In this document: positions 1 to 8,343 of the stretch, piece by piece | Layout of the letters: each line of letters starts with the position of its first letter | How positions within the stretch are numbered: the first letter of the stretch is position 1 | NCBI RefSeq assembly: GCF_002238045.1 | Contig: NZ_NBYO01000002.1 | Coordinates: forward strand, 248,001-312,000 | Direction of reading: 5' to 3' | From: Notoacmeibacter marinus | GTDB taxonomy: Bacteria > Pseudomonadota > Alphaproteobacteria > Rhizobiales > Rhizobiaceae | Length of the DNA stretch: 64,000 nt | Notes under the pieces: generated by a model | Databases searched by the model: none | Told to the model about the DNA's origin: nothing | Seen by the model: the letters and a program-made list of their open reading frames with translations, nothing else | Translations under genes and position numbers: made by a program

Positions 1-1409
1 CAGTCGCTCATGATGAAAACGATCGGATCGTCATGCATCTCGCCGCGATAGGCAAGGATCCATATTCGCATGCAAATGAACAGAATAGCCGGCGCCAGCG
101 GCCACAACAGCCACGGCAACGAATATTGGCTGGCGATGGAATCGGACTGGATGTAGAGCGCCAAAACCATCGCCGCACCGAACCCGGCCGACACCCCGCT
201 CATGGCGATGATGGCCTTGTCTTCACCGCGATAGGCGCGACCCTCGATCTTTCGTCCGATTTCCAGACCGCGATCGTTCAGCTCGACGAAGCGTTTGACG
301 AGCGCGAGCGACAGGAAGAAGAAAATCGAGAAACCGAGCAGCCAGAAGGAAACGTTGACCTGCGTGGCTGCGGCGCCTCCAATGATACGCAGCGTATAGA
401 GAGCCGCCAGGGTGAAGACGTCGATCAGCAGCATCCGTTTGAGGGCGAAGGAGTAGGCGGTGGTCGCCAAAAGATAGACCGCCAGAACGCCGGTAAACGC
501 GAGCGGCAGCATCAGCGACAGACCGAATGCCGCGGTCAGCAACACGACCGTGGACATCAGCCCAAACGGAATGGAGAGCCGGCCCGACGCAAAGGGGCGT
601 TTCTGCTTGGTAGGATGCGCACGATCCAGCGCCATGTCGAAACAGTCATTGACGATGTAGATCGCCGACGCCGCGAGCGAGAAGGAAAAGAAGGCGACGA
701 TAGCCTGCCCCACCATGGCCCAGTCGCCATATTCATGCGCCAGCATCAACGGCACGACGACCAGAAGGTTTTTGAGCCATTGGTGAAGGCGTACCATCTT
801 GCGAATGTCGCGCCATGAAATCGGCTCGTCGACCAGCCGGGTGGCATTGTTGCGCATGGCCCAGCGGCGCGCTGCCGCATCGGGTTGAACGACGATTCCC
901 TGTCGCGCCGCGGAAAGGACCGGCAGATCGGCTCGGCTGTTGCCGACATAGTCGAACCCGGCTTCGCCATAGCGGCCAACGAGTTTGGCGGCCTTGTTGC
1001 GGCTGGTCATGTTGCCCTGGTCTTCGGTGGCAATGACCTCATCGAACAGACCGAGATGATCGGCGATGGCCTGCGCGACGGGCCGGGGCGTCCCGGTCGC
1101 CAGGACGATCGTGCGTCCTTTGCGCCGCTCTGCGCGGATCAGCCGCAGCACATCGTCGCGGTATGGCAACGTCGGCACGTCCCAGTCGGCACGGCGGGCT
1201 ACTTCGTGTTTCAACCGCGCCGGGCCTCCAGACGCAATCCAGAACGGCACCAGAAACAGAATGAACGGGTTGGACCGCAGTAGTCGGAACAGTCCTTCCC
1301 AGAGCAGATCCGTGGAGACCAGCGTACCATCGAGATCGATGGCGAGCGGGATGGCCTTGATGTCAGTCCGTACGTCCATGTCAACAGTCATCGTTTGGTT
1401 GTGGCTCAT
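1..1409 (-). CDS. HAD-UbiA fusion prenyltransferase, partial (C-terminus beyond the left edge)
   Basis: Reading the minus strand from the ATG at 1409 gives an open frame of at least 469 codons that runs off the window. Residues about 20-190 are a HAD hydrolase domain with the nucleophile motif DLDGT, a T in LATGTPRP and a later GNSRADLPV acidic motif. The rest is a polytopic UbiA prenyltransferase with NDCFDMALDRAHPTKQKRP, the Mg-diphosphate motif NDxxDxxxDRxHPxKxxRP. This form of the motif is that of decaprenylphosphoryl-5-phosphoribose synthase (Rv3806c type) and of rhizobial NoeC-like proteins. Inference: it makes a polyprenyl-phosphate sugar donor in the membrane, with the HAD part as the cognate phosphatase. 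A second ATG lies 6 codons downstream (1391). The family call is firm; the substrate is inferred. Confidence 0.85.
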   Translation of the reverse strand, partial: MSHNQTMTVDMDVRTDIKAIPLAIDLDGTLVSTDLLWEGLFRLLRSNPFILFLVPFWIASGGPARLKHEVARRADWDVPTLPYRDDVLRLIRAERRKGRTIVLATGTPRPVAQAIADHLGLFDEVIATEDQGNMTSRNKAAKLVGRYGEAGFDYVGNSRADLPVLSAARQGIVVQPDAAARRWAMRNNATRLVDEPISWRDIRKMVRLHQWLKNLLVVVPLMLAHEYGDWAMVGQAIVAFFSFSLAASAIYIVNDCFDMALDRAHPTKQKRPFASGRLSIPFGLMSTVVLLTAAFGLSLMLPLAFTGVLAVYLLATTAYSFALKRMLLIDVFTLAALYTLRIIGGAAATQVNVSFWLLGFSIFFFLSLALVKRFVELNDRGLEIGRKIEGRAYRGEDKAIIAMSGVSAGFGAAMVLALYIQSDSIASQYSLPWLLWPLAPAILFICMRIWILAYRGEMHDDPIVFIMSD

Positions 1410-1575
1410 GGGAATTTGATGCCATCGAGAAATGACCATCGGCTGAAGACCGCAGATCTGGCGTCGATTGAATGATCTCACGGCTAACAGAAGGCTAACG
1501 GCCCATCACATGGATGAGCCGGCGCTTTGGGTCATTACGAAAAACCGGTAATCGTTCGAACCCTTCGGAAAGGGC

Positions 1576-1604
1576 TGGACAGGCGAACAATCCACGCCTA
1601 TATG
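1576..1604 (+). promoter_or_regulatory. sigma-70-type promoter for tRNA-Lys
   Basis: TGGACA (1576-1581) and TATATG (1599-1604) are separated by 17 bases. The predicted start, near 1611, lies about 7 bases before the mature 5' end of the tRNA at 1618. Spacing and position fit a housekeeping promoter. No experimental evidence. Confidence 0.55.
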
Positions 1605-1617
1605 GCCGCGACGGTTC

Positions 1618-1693
<76 letters not shown>

Positions 1694-1716
1694 ATTTCAA
1701 TGACCTAAAGTTTAGA

Positions 1717-1753
1717 TGTGAGGCATGAGGCGCTTTCTGTGAGGCATGAGGCG
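1717..1753. repeat. two 16-bp direct repeats just 3' of tRNA-Lys
   Basis: TGTGAGGCATGAGGCG occurs at 1717-1732 and again at 1738-1753, a 21-base period. It lies about 24 bases after the tRNA in the otherwise empty stretch 1694-1876. No integrase gene is nearby, so this is probably a small local duplication rather than an attachment site. Confidence 0.6.
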
Positions 1754-1876
1754 TGGCTGTGTTCCGAATGCGTTCACACTTGCCCGCCGCGCAGTTCCCA
1801 TAGCTCTACCAGACGTCCGGCGACGGCCAACAGACGCGCCGCCCCTAGGACGAACATCCCGCGCCTGGAAAGTCCC

Positions 1877-3127
1877 TCAGGCCGTCAGTTTCATCGGCCC
1901 GAAGGGCAGGATCCGCGGCTTGTTGCGTTTTTGCTCATACATCATCGTGTCGGCGGCCTGTAGCATCGCCGGAACATTGTCGAAATCGTCGAACTCGGCA
2001 TAGCCGACACTGGCGGAAATCCGGATGGACCGGCCCCCGTGCTGAAAAGGCTGGTTGAGAGACTGCGTCAGGCGCTCGGCTACGGCCGCAGCCTGCTCAA
2101 TGCCCGAATTCGGAAGGATGACCGCGAACTCGTCGCCACCAACCCGACAAGCAATGTCGGTGCTCCGGCAAGATTCCCTCAGACGTCGGGCAAATTCCTT
2201 CAACACCGCATCGCCGACCAAGTGCCCGTAATTGTCGTTGATCGGCTTGAAATCATTGAGATCGATAATCGCGACCGAAAATGGCTGTCCGCCGGCCTTG
2301 CCGGCAAGCTGGTCGATCTTGGTATCGAAGACCCGCATGTTGCAGAGATCGGTCAGCGGATCGCGCTGCGACTTCTGCTCCAATTCGTGTTCGCGCAGCT
2401 TTTCATTCGTAACGTCGACAGTGACGCCGCAAACGGCCGTTACCTCGCCATTCTCATCCTTCACCGTCTTCCGACGACATCGCATCCATCGCGTTTCATC
2501 GGCGAGTGTATTGATCCGGTAATAGGTGATCATACTGTCCACTTCTCCACTGAGAAGCGTATCGAGTCCCGCCGCGCATTCGTCCGACGGATTGACGAGC
2601 GCCATCCATTGATCCCCGCTGAAAGGTTCACTCGGATCGCTGTCAGCAAGAAGGGCCAGGCCCTTGGAAGCGGTGAATTCCCCGCTCGGAACGTCGAGAT
2701 GCCAGAAAGCGCCATCGACGACATCGAGTGCGAGTTCGAGGCGCGTATTGGCGTCGCGCAGCGCTCTTTTCTGCTTCATAACTTCGGTGACGTCCTGAAA
2801 AACCGTCACCACATGGCTGACATCGGACGAACCGGCCTCACGAAGGGGGGTCATGGTGATGTTCAGATAGGTGGGGTTGGCTTCGCTTCCGCGCTCGTCG
2901 GTGAAGCTGGTCATCTTCCCACCATTCAGGCAGGTCTGATATTTCGAGGCGATTTGCTCACCGGGAGCGCCAGGCCAGGCGTCCTTCGGCGTCTTTCCGA
3001 CAAAGTTCGAAGCCTCGATACCGAGCATATTCTCAACCAGAGAATTCAGCCCGACATAGCGGACCGATCCGTCCTCCTGCACCGCAACAAGCGATGCCGG
3101 TACGCCGAGCATTTCGATATCAATCAT
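1877..3127 (-). CDS. PAS-PAS-GGDEF diguanylate cyclase
   Basis: Soluble 416-residue signalling protein predicted to make cyclic di-GMP from two GTP. Residues about 1-120 and 125-245 are two PAS/PAC sensor segments; the first ends in VTVFQDVTE and the second in VTVDVTNEK. Residues about 250-405 are the GGDEF domain, with the intact catalytic motif VGGDEF near residue 330 and DLNDFKPINDNYGH upstream. RSTD lies exactly five residues before GGDEF, the product-inhibition I-site, so feedback control is likely. There is no EAL domain and no membrane segment. The gene stands alone between tRNA-Lys and the TRAP operon. Family call secure; the PAS ligand is unknown. Confidence 0.9.
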   Translation of the reverse strand: MIDIEMLGVPASLVAVQEDGSVRYVGLNSLVENMLGIEASNFVGKTPKDAWPGAPGEQIASKYQTCLNGGKMTSFTDERGSEANPTYLNITMTPLREAGSSDVSHVVTVFQDVTEVMKQKRALRDANTRLELALDVVDGAFWHLDVPSGEFTASKGLALLADSDPSEPFSGDQWMALVNPSDECAAGLDTLLSGEVDSMITYYRINTLADETRWMRCRRKTVKDENGEVTAVCGVTVDVTNEKLREHELEQKSQRDPLTDLCNMRVFDTKIDQLAGKAGGQPFSVAIIDLNDFKPINDNYGHLVGDAVLKEFARRLRESCRSTDIACRVGGDEFAVILPNSGIEQAAAVAERLTQSLNQPFQHGGRSIRISASVGYAEFDDFDNVPAMLQAADTMMYEQKRNKPRILPFGPMKLTA

Positions 3128-3207
3128 GACCTTACCTCCATGTGGGATGAAGGTAGGTCAACAGATTTAATCGGCTATGAATCGTATCCTAAAGATTATC
3201 GAAATCT

Positions 3208-3240
3208 GCCGCCGTCAGGCCCTCTTGACCTGACGGCGGC
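3208..3240 (-). terminator. hairpin terminator after dctM
   Basis: A perfect 12-bp stem (3208-3219 with 3229-3240, GCCGCCGTCAGG) and a 9-base loop lie 15 bases past the dctM stop. On the minus strand the stem is followed by AGATTTCG, a poor T-run. It probably ends or protects the dctPQM transcript. Confidence 0.6.
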
Positions 3241-3254
3241 TTGCTGGCCGCGCG

Positions 3255-4874
3255 CTAACGCGACGTGATGATTTCCGGCCCCATAAGCGCGGTCGGCACC
3301 GCCGTCGAGAGCCACGGCACATAGGTCACGAGCAGAAGGAATATGAACAGCACGCCGACGAAGGGAAGCGCCGCGCGAACGACCTGTATCAGGCTCATTC
3401 CCGTAATACCGCTCGTCACGAACAGATTGAGCCCGATCGGCGGTGTGATCATGCCGATCTCCATGTTCACCACCATGATAATGCCGAGGTGAATCGGGTC
3501 GACGCCCAGTTCCATGGCAATCGGAAACACCACCGGCGCCACAATCAGCAGAAGACCGGACGGCTCCATGAACTGGCCGCCGATCAAGAGCAGAATGTTC
3601 ACGGCGATCAGGAAGGTGAACCAGTTGAAGCCGTAATCCAGCATCACCGCGGCAATGGCGTCGGGAATGCGTTCGGATGTCAGCACATGAGCGAAGAGCA
3701 GCGCGTTGACGATGATGAACATCAGCATCACGGTCGTCTTGCTGGCGTCGACAAGCACCTTGTGGGTGTCGGCGTGGAACAGCGCGCCGAAGAAGTGGCG
3801 GCCGATCTGGCCCAGATTGCGGCCCCACACCGGCAGACCTGCGCCCAGCGTTGCCGGAAGAGCTGACGCCCCCCCATCGCCCCGCCATAGCGGATAGGCG
3901 ATGAGGATGAGCGCCGAGCAGATCAGGCCGATCATCGCCCGGGTTCCGAAACTGCCTTCGCCGGCCTGCGCAAAGGCGAAGAAGGACAGCATCATCCAGA
4001 CAAAGAAGAAGGCGAGCGCATAGACCAACGCCTTGAAACCGACCGTCGCCCGGCGGCTATCGGTCGGCTCCGTCCAGTCCTTTTCCTTCAGCGGGCCCAT
4101 ATCGCGATAGATGAACAGGGCCACGAAGGCTGCATAGACCGCTGCAACGGCGGCGGCCTCGGTCGGTGTGAACACGCCCCCGTAAATGCCGCCCAGAATA
4201 ATGATGATGAGGAACAGGCCCCAGCCGGCTTCCTTGCCGCCGGCGATGACTTCACCGAAACCCTTCCACTCCTCGGCGGGCAGGTTCTTGCGCCGCGCCT
4301 GGATGTAGATGGCGATCATCAACATGAGGCCGGCGACGATGCCGGGAATGATACCGGCAAGGAACATGCGTCCGACCGAGACATTCGTCGCGGCGGCATA
4401 AACCACCATCACGATGGAGGGCGGAATGAGAATGCCGAGCGTGCCCGCATTGGCGATGATGCCCGCAGCGAACTCCTTGGAATAACCGACCTGCCGCATT
4501 CCGGCGATGGCGATGGTGCCGATGGCGACAACCGTTGCCGGAGACGAGCCGGACAGGGCCGCGAACATCATGCAGGCGAAGACCGACGCCATGGCCAGAC
4601 CGCCCCGGAAATGTCCGATGGTGGCGATGGCAAAATGAATGATCCGACGCGCCACCCCTCCGGTCGACATGAAGGCCGACGCCAGAATGAAAAACGGAAT
4701 GGCGAGTAGCGTATAATTCTGCGAGGCGGTGAAAAGCTGCAGCGCAACCGAACTCATGGAATCGGACGAGAACAGCGCAATCGTCAGGATCGACGAAAGG
4801 CCGAGCGAGATCGCGACCGGCACGCCGAGAAAGAGCAGGCCGAGAACCATGACGAAAAGGAAGGTCGTTTCCAT
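3255..4874 (-). CDS. dctM: TRAP transporter large permease DctM
   Basis: A 539-residue polytopic membrane protein, the large channel-forming subunit of a tripartite ATP-independent periplasmic transporter that uses an ion gradient to import organic acids. The N-terminal GVPVAISLGLSS and the motifs SGSSPATVVAIG and GILIPPSIVMVVY are typical of DctM. The usual length is about 430 residues. Here an extra segment of about 100 residues (roughly 255-370, including a charged stretch then hydrophobic helices) lies between the halves, a known longer variant. The start ATG follows GGAG by 7 bases, and the dctQ stop lies 4 bases upstream. It is the last gene of the dctP-dctQ-dctM operon. Confidence 0.93.
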   Translation of the reverse strand: METTFLFVMVLGLLFLGVPVAISLGLSSILTIALFSSDSMSSVALQLFTASQNYTLLAIPFFILASAFMSTGGVARRIIHFAIATIGHFRGGLAMASVFACMMFAALSGSSPATVVAIGTIAIAGMRQVGYSKEFAAGIIANAGTLGILIPPSIVMVVYAAATNVSVGRMFLAGIIPGIVAGLMLMIAIYIQARRKNLPAEEWKGFGEVIAGGKEAGWGLFLIIIILGGIYGGVFTPTEAAAVAAVYAAFVALFIYRDMGPLKEKDWTEPTDSRRATVGFKALVYALAFFFVWMMLSFFAFAQAGEGSFGTRAMIGLICSALILIAYPLWRGDGGASALPATLGAGLPVWGRNLGQIGRHFFGALFHADTHKVLVDASKTTVMLMFIIVNALLFAHVLTSERIPDAIAAVMLDYGFNWFTFLIAVNILLLIGGQFMEPSGLLLIVAPVVFPIAMELGVDPIHLGIIMVVNMEIGMITPPIGLNLFVTSGITGMSLIQVVRAALPFVGVLFIFLLLVTYVPWLSTAVPTALMGPEIITSR

Positions 4875-4878
4875 GGCC

Positions 4879-5574
4879 TTACTCCTTCAACGCGTTCAGG
4901 TTTTCGGAGACGAGTTCTTCCGCCTCGTGGCTCGCGACGATCAGTTCGCGATCGCCCCGCGCAATGGCGATGACGGCCTGAAGGGATCGGAAGGAAAGCA
5001 AAGCGAGCCCGACGGGTAGCATCAGATAGGCAACCCAGCGCTGAACGCGTTCCTGTACGCCGAAGGTCTCGCTGACCCAGGTCGGATAGCGCAGATCGTC
5101 GAGCCCCGTGCCGCGGTCGAACATAAAGTTCCAGTAGCCGATCGCACCACTCTGCCGCCAATTACCGCCGACATCGGCGCCGACCATGGCAAGAAACCCG
5201 CTATGAAGGAGGATCAGCCCGTAGGCCAGCGTGCAGAGCGCGCCGAATATGGCGGCCGCCTTGAAGAGAGGTCGCGGAAAGAGGCGGATGATCGCATCGA
5301 CACCGAGATGCAGGCCGATCCTGACCCCGTAGCTCATGCCGAAGAGGATCAGCCAGGCAAACAGGATGCGCGTCATTTCCAACGCGCCGCCCCATCCGGA
5401 ATTGAAACCGTAACGCGCAACCACCTGCGCGAAGGATATGAGAGTAATCAGCGCCAGAAGGCTGGCAACGATGTTTTCTTCGAGCTTGGCGACACCAGCC
5501 GGCCAACGCCTTTCGGCAAGAAACAGGCCAATAATGAGTATCGCGAGCAGGACGCTCGGCCACAGAAGCTCCAT
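4879..5574 (-). CDS. dctQ: TRAP transporter small permease DctQ
   Basis: A 231-residue membrane protein with four hydrophobic helices and the family segments FAQVVARYGF and ILFAWLILFGMSYGVRIG. It bridges the DctP binding protein and the DctM channel. The start at 5574 is chosen because GAGAGGGGA lies about 8 bases upstream; an open frame reaches 5637 but that extension has no Shine-Dalgarno and would precede the first helix with unrelated sequence. About 55 residues after helix 3 form an extended soluble loop before the last helix. It lies 107 bases downstream of dctP and nearly abuts dctM. Confidence 0.9.
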   Translation of the reverse strand: MELLWPSVLLAILIIGLFLAERRWPAGVAKLEENIVASLLALITLISFAQVVARYGFNSGWGGALEMTRILFAWLILFGMSYGVRIGLHLGVDAIIRLFPRPLFKAAAIFGALCTLAYGLILLHSGFLAMVGADVGGNWRQSGAIGYWNFMFDRGTGLDDLRYPTWVSETFGVQERVQRWVAYLMLPVGLALLSFRSLQAVIAIARGDRELIVASHEAEELVSENLNALKE

Positions 5575-5681
5575 AGGAAATCCCCTCTCTCCCCAAAGAT
5601 GGCCCACCGGCGACTCTGCCGCCGATGGACATGACATTCGAATGCGACCGCCACCCTCAGGCGGTCACATTCCATCTGCGA

Positions 5682-6689
5682 TCAGTTGGTCGAAACGCTC
5701 GCGGCCTTCTCGATGACGTCCGCACCGATATCGCCTTCGAACTGCTTCCAGACCGGCTTCATCACCGATACCCAGGCTTCGCGCTGCTCGGGCGACAGTT
5801 CACGGATCTCACCGCCGGAATCCAGGATGGACTGGCGGCATTCGCCTTCCTTGTCGGCCACCTGCTGGTTTGCCTCACCCAGCGTCTTGTCGACGATGCT
5901 GACGAACTGTTCGCGCACATCCTCATCCAGCCCGTCAAGAAAATCCTGGCTGGTGATGACGCCATAAGCGAGCACCTGGTGGTTGGTTTCGGTCACGCCG
6001 TCCTGCACTTCGAAGAACTTCTGGGTGTAGATGTTGCACCAGGAGTTTTCCTGACCATCGACGACGCCGGTCTGCAGGGCGCCGTAGACTTCCTTGAAGG
6101 CCAGCTTCTGAGCCGATGCGTTCAGCGCCTCGATCATCGCCACCGCGACATCGGACGTCTGCACGCGGAACTTCAGCCCGGAGGCGTCTTCCGGCTTCTC
6201 CAGCGGCTTGTTCGCCGAGAACTGCTTCAGGCCGGACACGATGTAACCAAGACCGGTATAGCCTTCGCTCTCCAGAGCGGCTAGCAGTTCCTTGGCGTCA
6301 TCGGAGCCCATATAGCTGTTCGCGCCGTCCAGCGACGAAAACAGGAAGGGCAGATCGTAGAGGCGAAGCTTCTTGGTATAGGCCTCGAACTTGGACAGCG
6401 ACGGCGCAGCAAGCTGAACGTCGCCGAGCAGCAGCGCTTCCATCACCTTGTCATCGTCGTAAAGCGTGGAGTTCGGATAGACCTCCATGCAGACCTTGCC
6501 GTCCATCTCACTATTGATCGTGTCGGCCAGCAATTGCGCGGCATCACCCTTCGGATGGCCGGTTGCCGCCACCACATGGCTGAAGCGGACGACGGTTTCG
6601 TCACCGTCGCAGCCAGCGGGGTCGGCCATGGCCTGACCGGCGCAGACGGAAATGGCGAGCGCCGATACGGCGCCAAGCATCTTGGACAT
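5682..6689 (-). CDS. dctP: TRAP transporter periplasmic binding protein DctP
   Basis: A 335-residue secreted protein: an N-terminal signal peptide (about 22 residues ending AMA) followed by a TRAP solute-binding domain. SHVVAATGHPKGDAAQ near the N-terminus, GLKFRVQTSDV with the conserved carboxylate-binding arginine, and VVDGQENSW are DctP family marks. The binding protein captures a carboxylate in the periplasm and hands it to DctQM. GGGAGGA lies just upstream of the ATG. Its promoter is the sigma-54 site at 6791-6806, and the partner regulators dctB/dctD lie directly upstream. C4-dicarboxylates are the likely substrates but the specificity cannot be read from sequence. Confidence 0.93.
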   Translation of the reverse strand: MSKMLGAVSALAISVCAGQAMADPAGCDGDETVVRFSHVVAATGHPKGDAAQLLADTINSEMDGKVCMEVYPNSTLYDDDKVMEALLLGDVQLAAPSLSKFEAYTKKLRLYDLPFLFSSLDGANSYMGSDDAKELLAALESEGYTGLGYIVSGLKQFSANKPLEKPEDASGLKFRVQTSDVAVAMIEALNASAQKLAFKEVYGALQTGVVDGQENSWCNIYTQKFFEVQDGVTETNHQVLAYGVITSQDFLDGLDEDVREQFVSIVDKTLGEANQQVADKEGECRQSILDSGGEIRELSPEQREAWVSVMKPVWKQFEGDIGADVIEKAASVSTN

Positions 6690-6790
6690 ATGTTCCTCCC
6701 TTGGATACCCGAATCCATGGCTGATCGCATGGCGGGCAAATTGCGAATTTACTCGATGATGGGCTCTCGGCCCGACAACCTCCTACGGCT

Positions 6791-6806
6791 TGCAAGCAGC
6801 GTGCCA
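6791..6806 (-). promoter_or_regulatory. sigma-54 (-24/-12) promoter of dctPQM
   Basis: The minus strand reads TGGCACG-CTGC-TTGCA, a full match to the RpoN consensus TGGCACG-N4-TTGCW. It lies about 100 bases upstream of the dctP start and points toward it. The adjacent dctD encodes a sigma-54 activator with the GAFTGA loop, so the promoter and its activator are found together. Confidence 0.88.
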
Positions 6807-6875
6807 TCTCCCAGCTTCGGCACGAAGATCGTTCGTCGTCAATGGGATAGGAAGATCCCCGGTCGCCCATCCATC

Positions 6876-6895
6876 CGATCGATGCGTATCGATCG
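6876..6895. promoter_or_regulatory. 20-bp palindrome, candidate DctD upstream activator site
   Basis: CGATCGAT-GCGT-ATCGATCG is a perfect 8-bp inverted repeat with a 4-base centre, about 70-85 bases upstream of the -24 element. That is the usual place for an enhancer bound by a sigma-54 activator. A weaker repeat (CGAA-N5-TTCG) lies near 6822-6834. Binding by DctD is inferred from position only. Confidence 0.5.
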
Positions 6896-6974
6896 ACACA
6901 CCCTAACCAAATTCACGGGTGGCTGGCTACACAATAGGATGAGAAGACGGAAACCGAGAAGGGCCTCAGCCGGT

Positions 6975-8333
6975 CTAGACGTCGTCGCTGTCGGCTTCCG
7001 GCCGGGTGGCGATACCGAGCCGGCGGATCTTGTCGTAGAGCCCCTTCCGCGACAGGCCGAGCGTTTCATAGGTCGGCTTCATACGCCCGTCATTCCTGGC
7101 GAGTTCGGCCTCGATAACCGCCTTCTCGTAAATGGCGAGATGCTCCGATAGAGACACGCCCTCGGAGGGAACGTCGACGTTATGTGTCGGCCTGGATGCC
7201 AGACCGCGCCAGAGACCAAGTACCCATCGGTCGGCCACATTGCGCAGTTCGCGCACATTGCCAGGCCAGTCATAGGCCATCAATTCGGCTTCGAGCGCCG
7301 GCGTCATCGGGGGAATGTCGCGCCGATACCGCGCCCGCGCTTCCCGCGCCAGATGGTGAAAGAGAAGCGGGATGTCTTCCCTGCGCTCTCTCAGGCTGGG
7401 GATCAGAAGGCTGACGACATTGAGCCGGTAGTAGAGATCGGCGCGAAACCGCCCGGCCTGGCTCTCCGTCGCTAGATCGGCCTTGCTGGCGGCGACGAAA
7501 CGCACATCCAGCGGCTTCAACTTGTTGGAGCCCAGCGGCTCCACGGCCCGCTGTTCGATCACGCGAAGAAGCTTGACCTGCAGGTCAAGCGGCATGCTCT
7601 CGATCTCGTCCAGAAAGACAGTGCCGCCATTGGCGTGTTCGATCTTGCCGATCCTAGTGCTCTTGGCTCCAGTGAAGGCTCCAGCCTCGTGGCCGAAGAG
7701 TTCGCTCTCGATGATCTCTGCCGGCAGCGCCCCGCAATTGATCGCGACGAAATGACCCGAAGCGCGCGATCCTGAATCGTGCAGGGCGCGGGCGACGACC
7801 TCCTTGCCGGTGCCTGTGTCGCCACGCACCATTACGTCGACATCCGTATCGGCAAGCGCGGCAATTTCGGCGCGCAGAAGCCGCATGGCGTCAGTGCGTC
7901 CCACCAACCTTTCCTCGACAGCCGAAACGCTCTCCAGATGTTCGCGCAGCGACCGGTTCTCCAGCGCAAGGCGCCGCGCATCGAGCCCGCGTCGCACCAC
8001 GCTGGCAAGTCTCTGCGATGAGAAGGGCTTCTCGATGAAATCATAGGCGCCTTCGCGCATGGCCTCGACGGCGAGCGGCACGTCGCCATGACCGGTTATC
8101 AGAATGACCGGCAATGCCGCATCAATGGCCAGAACGGCCTTCAGCACGTCGATCCCACTCATGCCCGGCATACGAATGTCGGATACGACAACGCCCTCGA
8201 ACCGACGCGTCACGCATTCCAGGGCGTCGGTTGGATCGGCATGGTCCTGAACATCGTAACCTTCGAGTTCCAGCCCCTGTGCCAACGAAAGGCGCAGATC
8301 GTCGTCGTCGTCGATCAGAATTACCTTGGTCAT
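6975..8333 (-). CDS. dctD: sigma-54-dependent response regulator DctD
   Basis: A 452-residue NtrC-family activator. Receiver domain: residues 1-120, acidic pocket IDDDDD, phosphoacceptor D52 in VVSDIRMPG. AAA+ domain: residues about 145-380, with Walker A GDTGTGKE, the sigma-54 contact loop GAFTGA and Walker B GTVFLDEIES. C-terminal Fis-type helix-turn-helix: LGLSRKGLYDKIRRLG. Phosphorylated by DctB, it should activate RpoN polymerase at the promoter in front of dctP. The start lies 10 bases after the dctB stop, so the two are cotranscribed, sensor first. The call is secure. Confidence 0.94.
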   Translation of the reverse strand: MTKVILIDDDDDLRLSLAQGLELEGYDVQDHADPTDALECVTRRFEGVVVSDIRMPGMSGIDVLKAVLAIDAALPVILITGHGDVPLAVEAMREGAYDFIEKPFSSQRLASVVRRGLDARRLALENRSLREHLESVSAVEERLVGRTDAMRLLRAEIAALADTDVDVMVRGDTGTGKEVVARALHDSGSRASGHFVAINCGALPAEIIESELFGHEAGAFTGAKSTRIGKIEHANGGTVFLDEIESMPLDLQVKLLRVIEQRAVEPLGSNKLKPLDVRFVAASKADLATESQAGRFRADLYYRLNVVSLLIPSLRERREDIPLLFHHLAREARARYRRDIPPMTPALEAELMAYDWPGNVRELRNVADRWVLGLWRGLASRPTHNVDVPSEGVSLSEHLAIYEKAVIEAELARNDGRMKPTYETLGLSRKGLYDKIRRLGIATRPEADSDDV

Positions 8334-8343
8334 TGCAGCGCGT

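Noticed and set aside
33-818. 261-codon plus-strand frame
   Set aside because: It is the antisense of the HAD-UbiA gene; the minus strand carries clear family motifs, the plus frame is Gln/Arg/Asp-rich without homology.
2039-3268. 409-codon plus-strand frame
   Set aside because: Antisense of the PAS-GGDEF gene, which has intact catalytic motifs.
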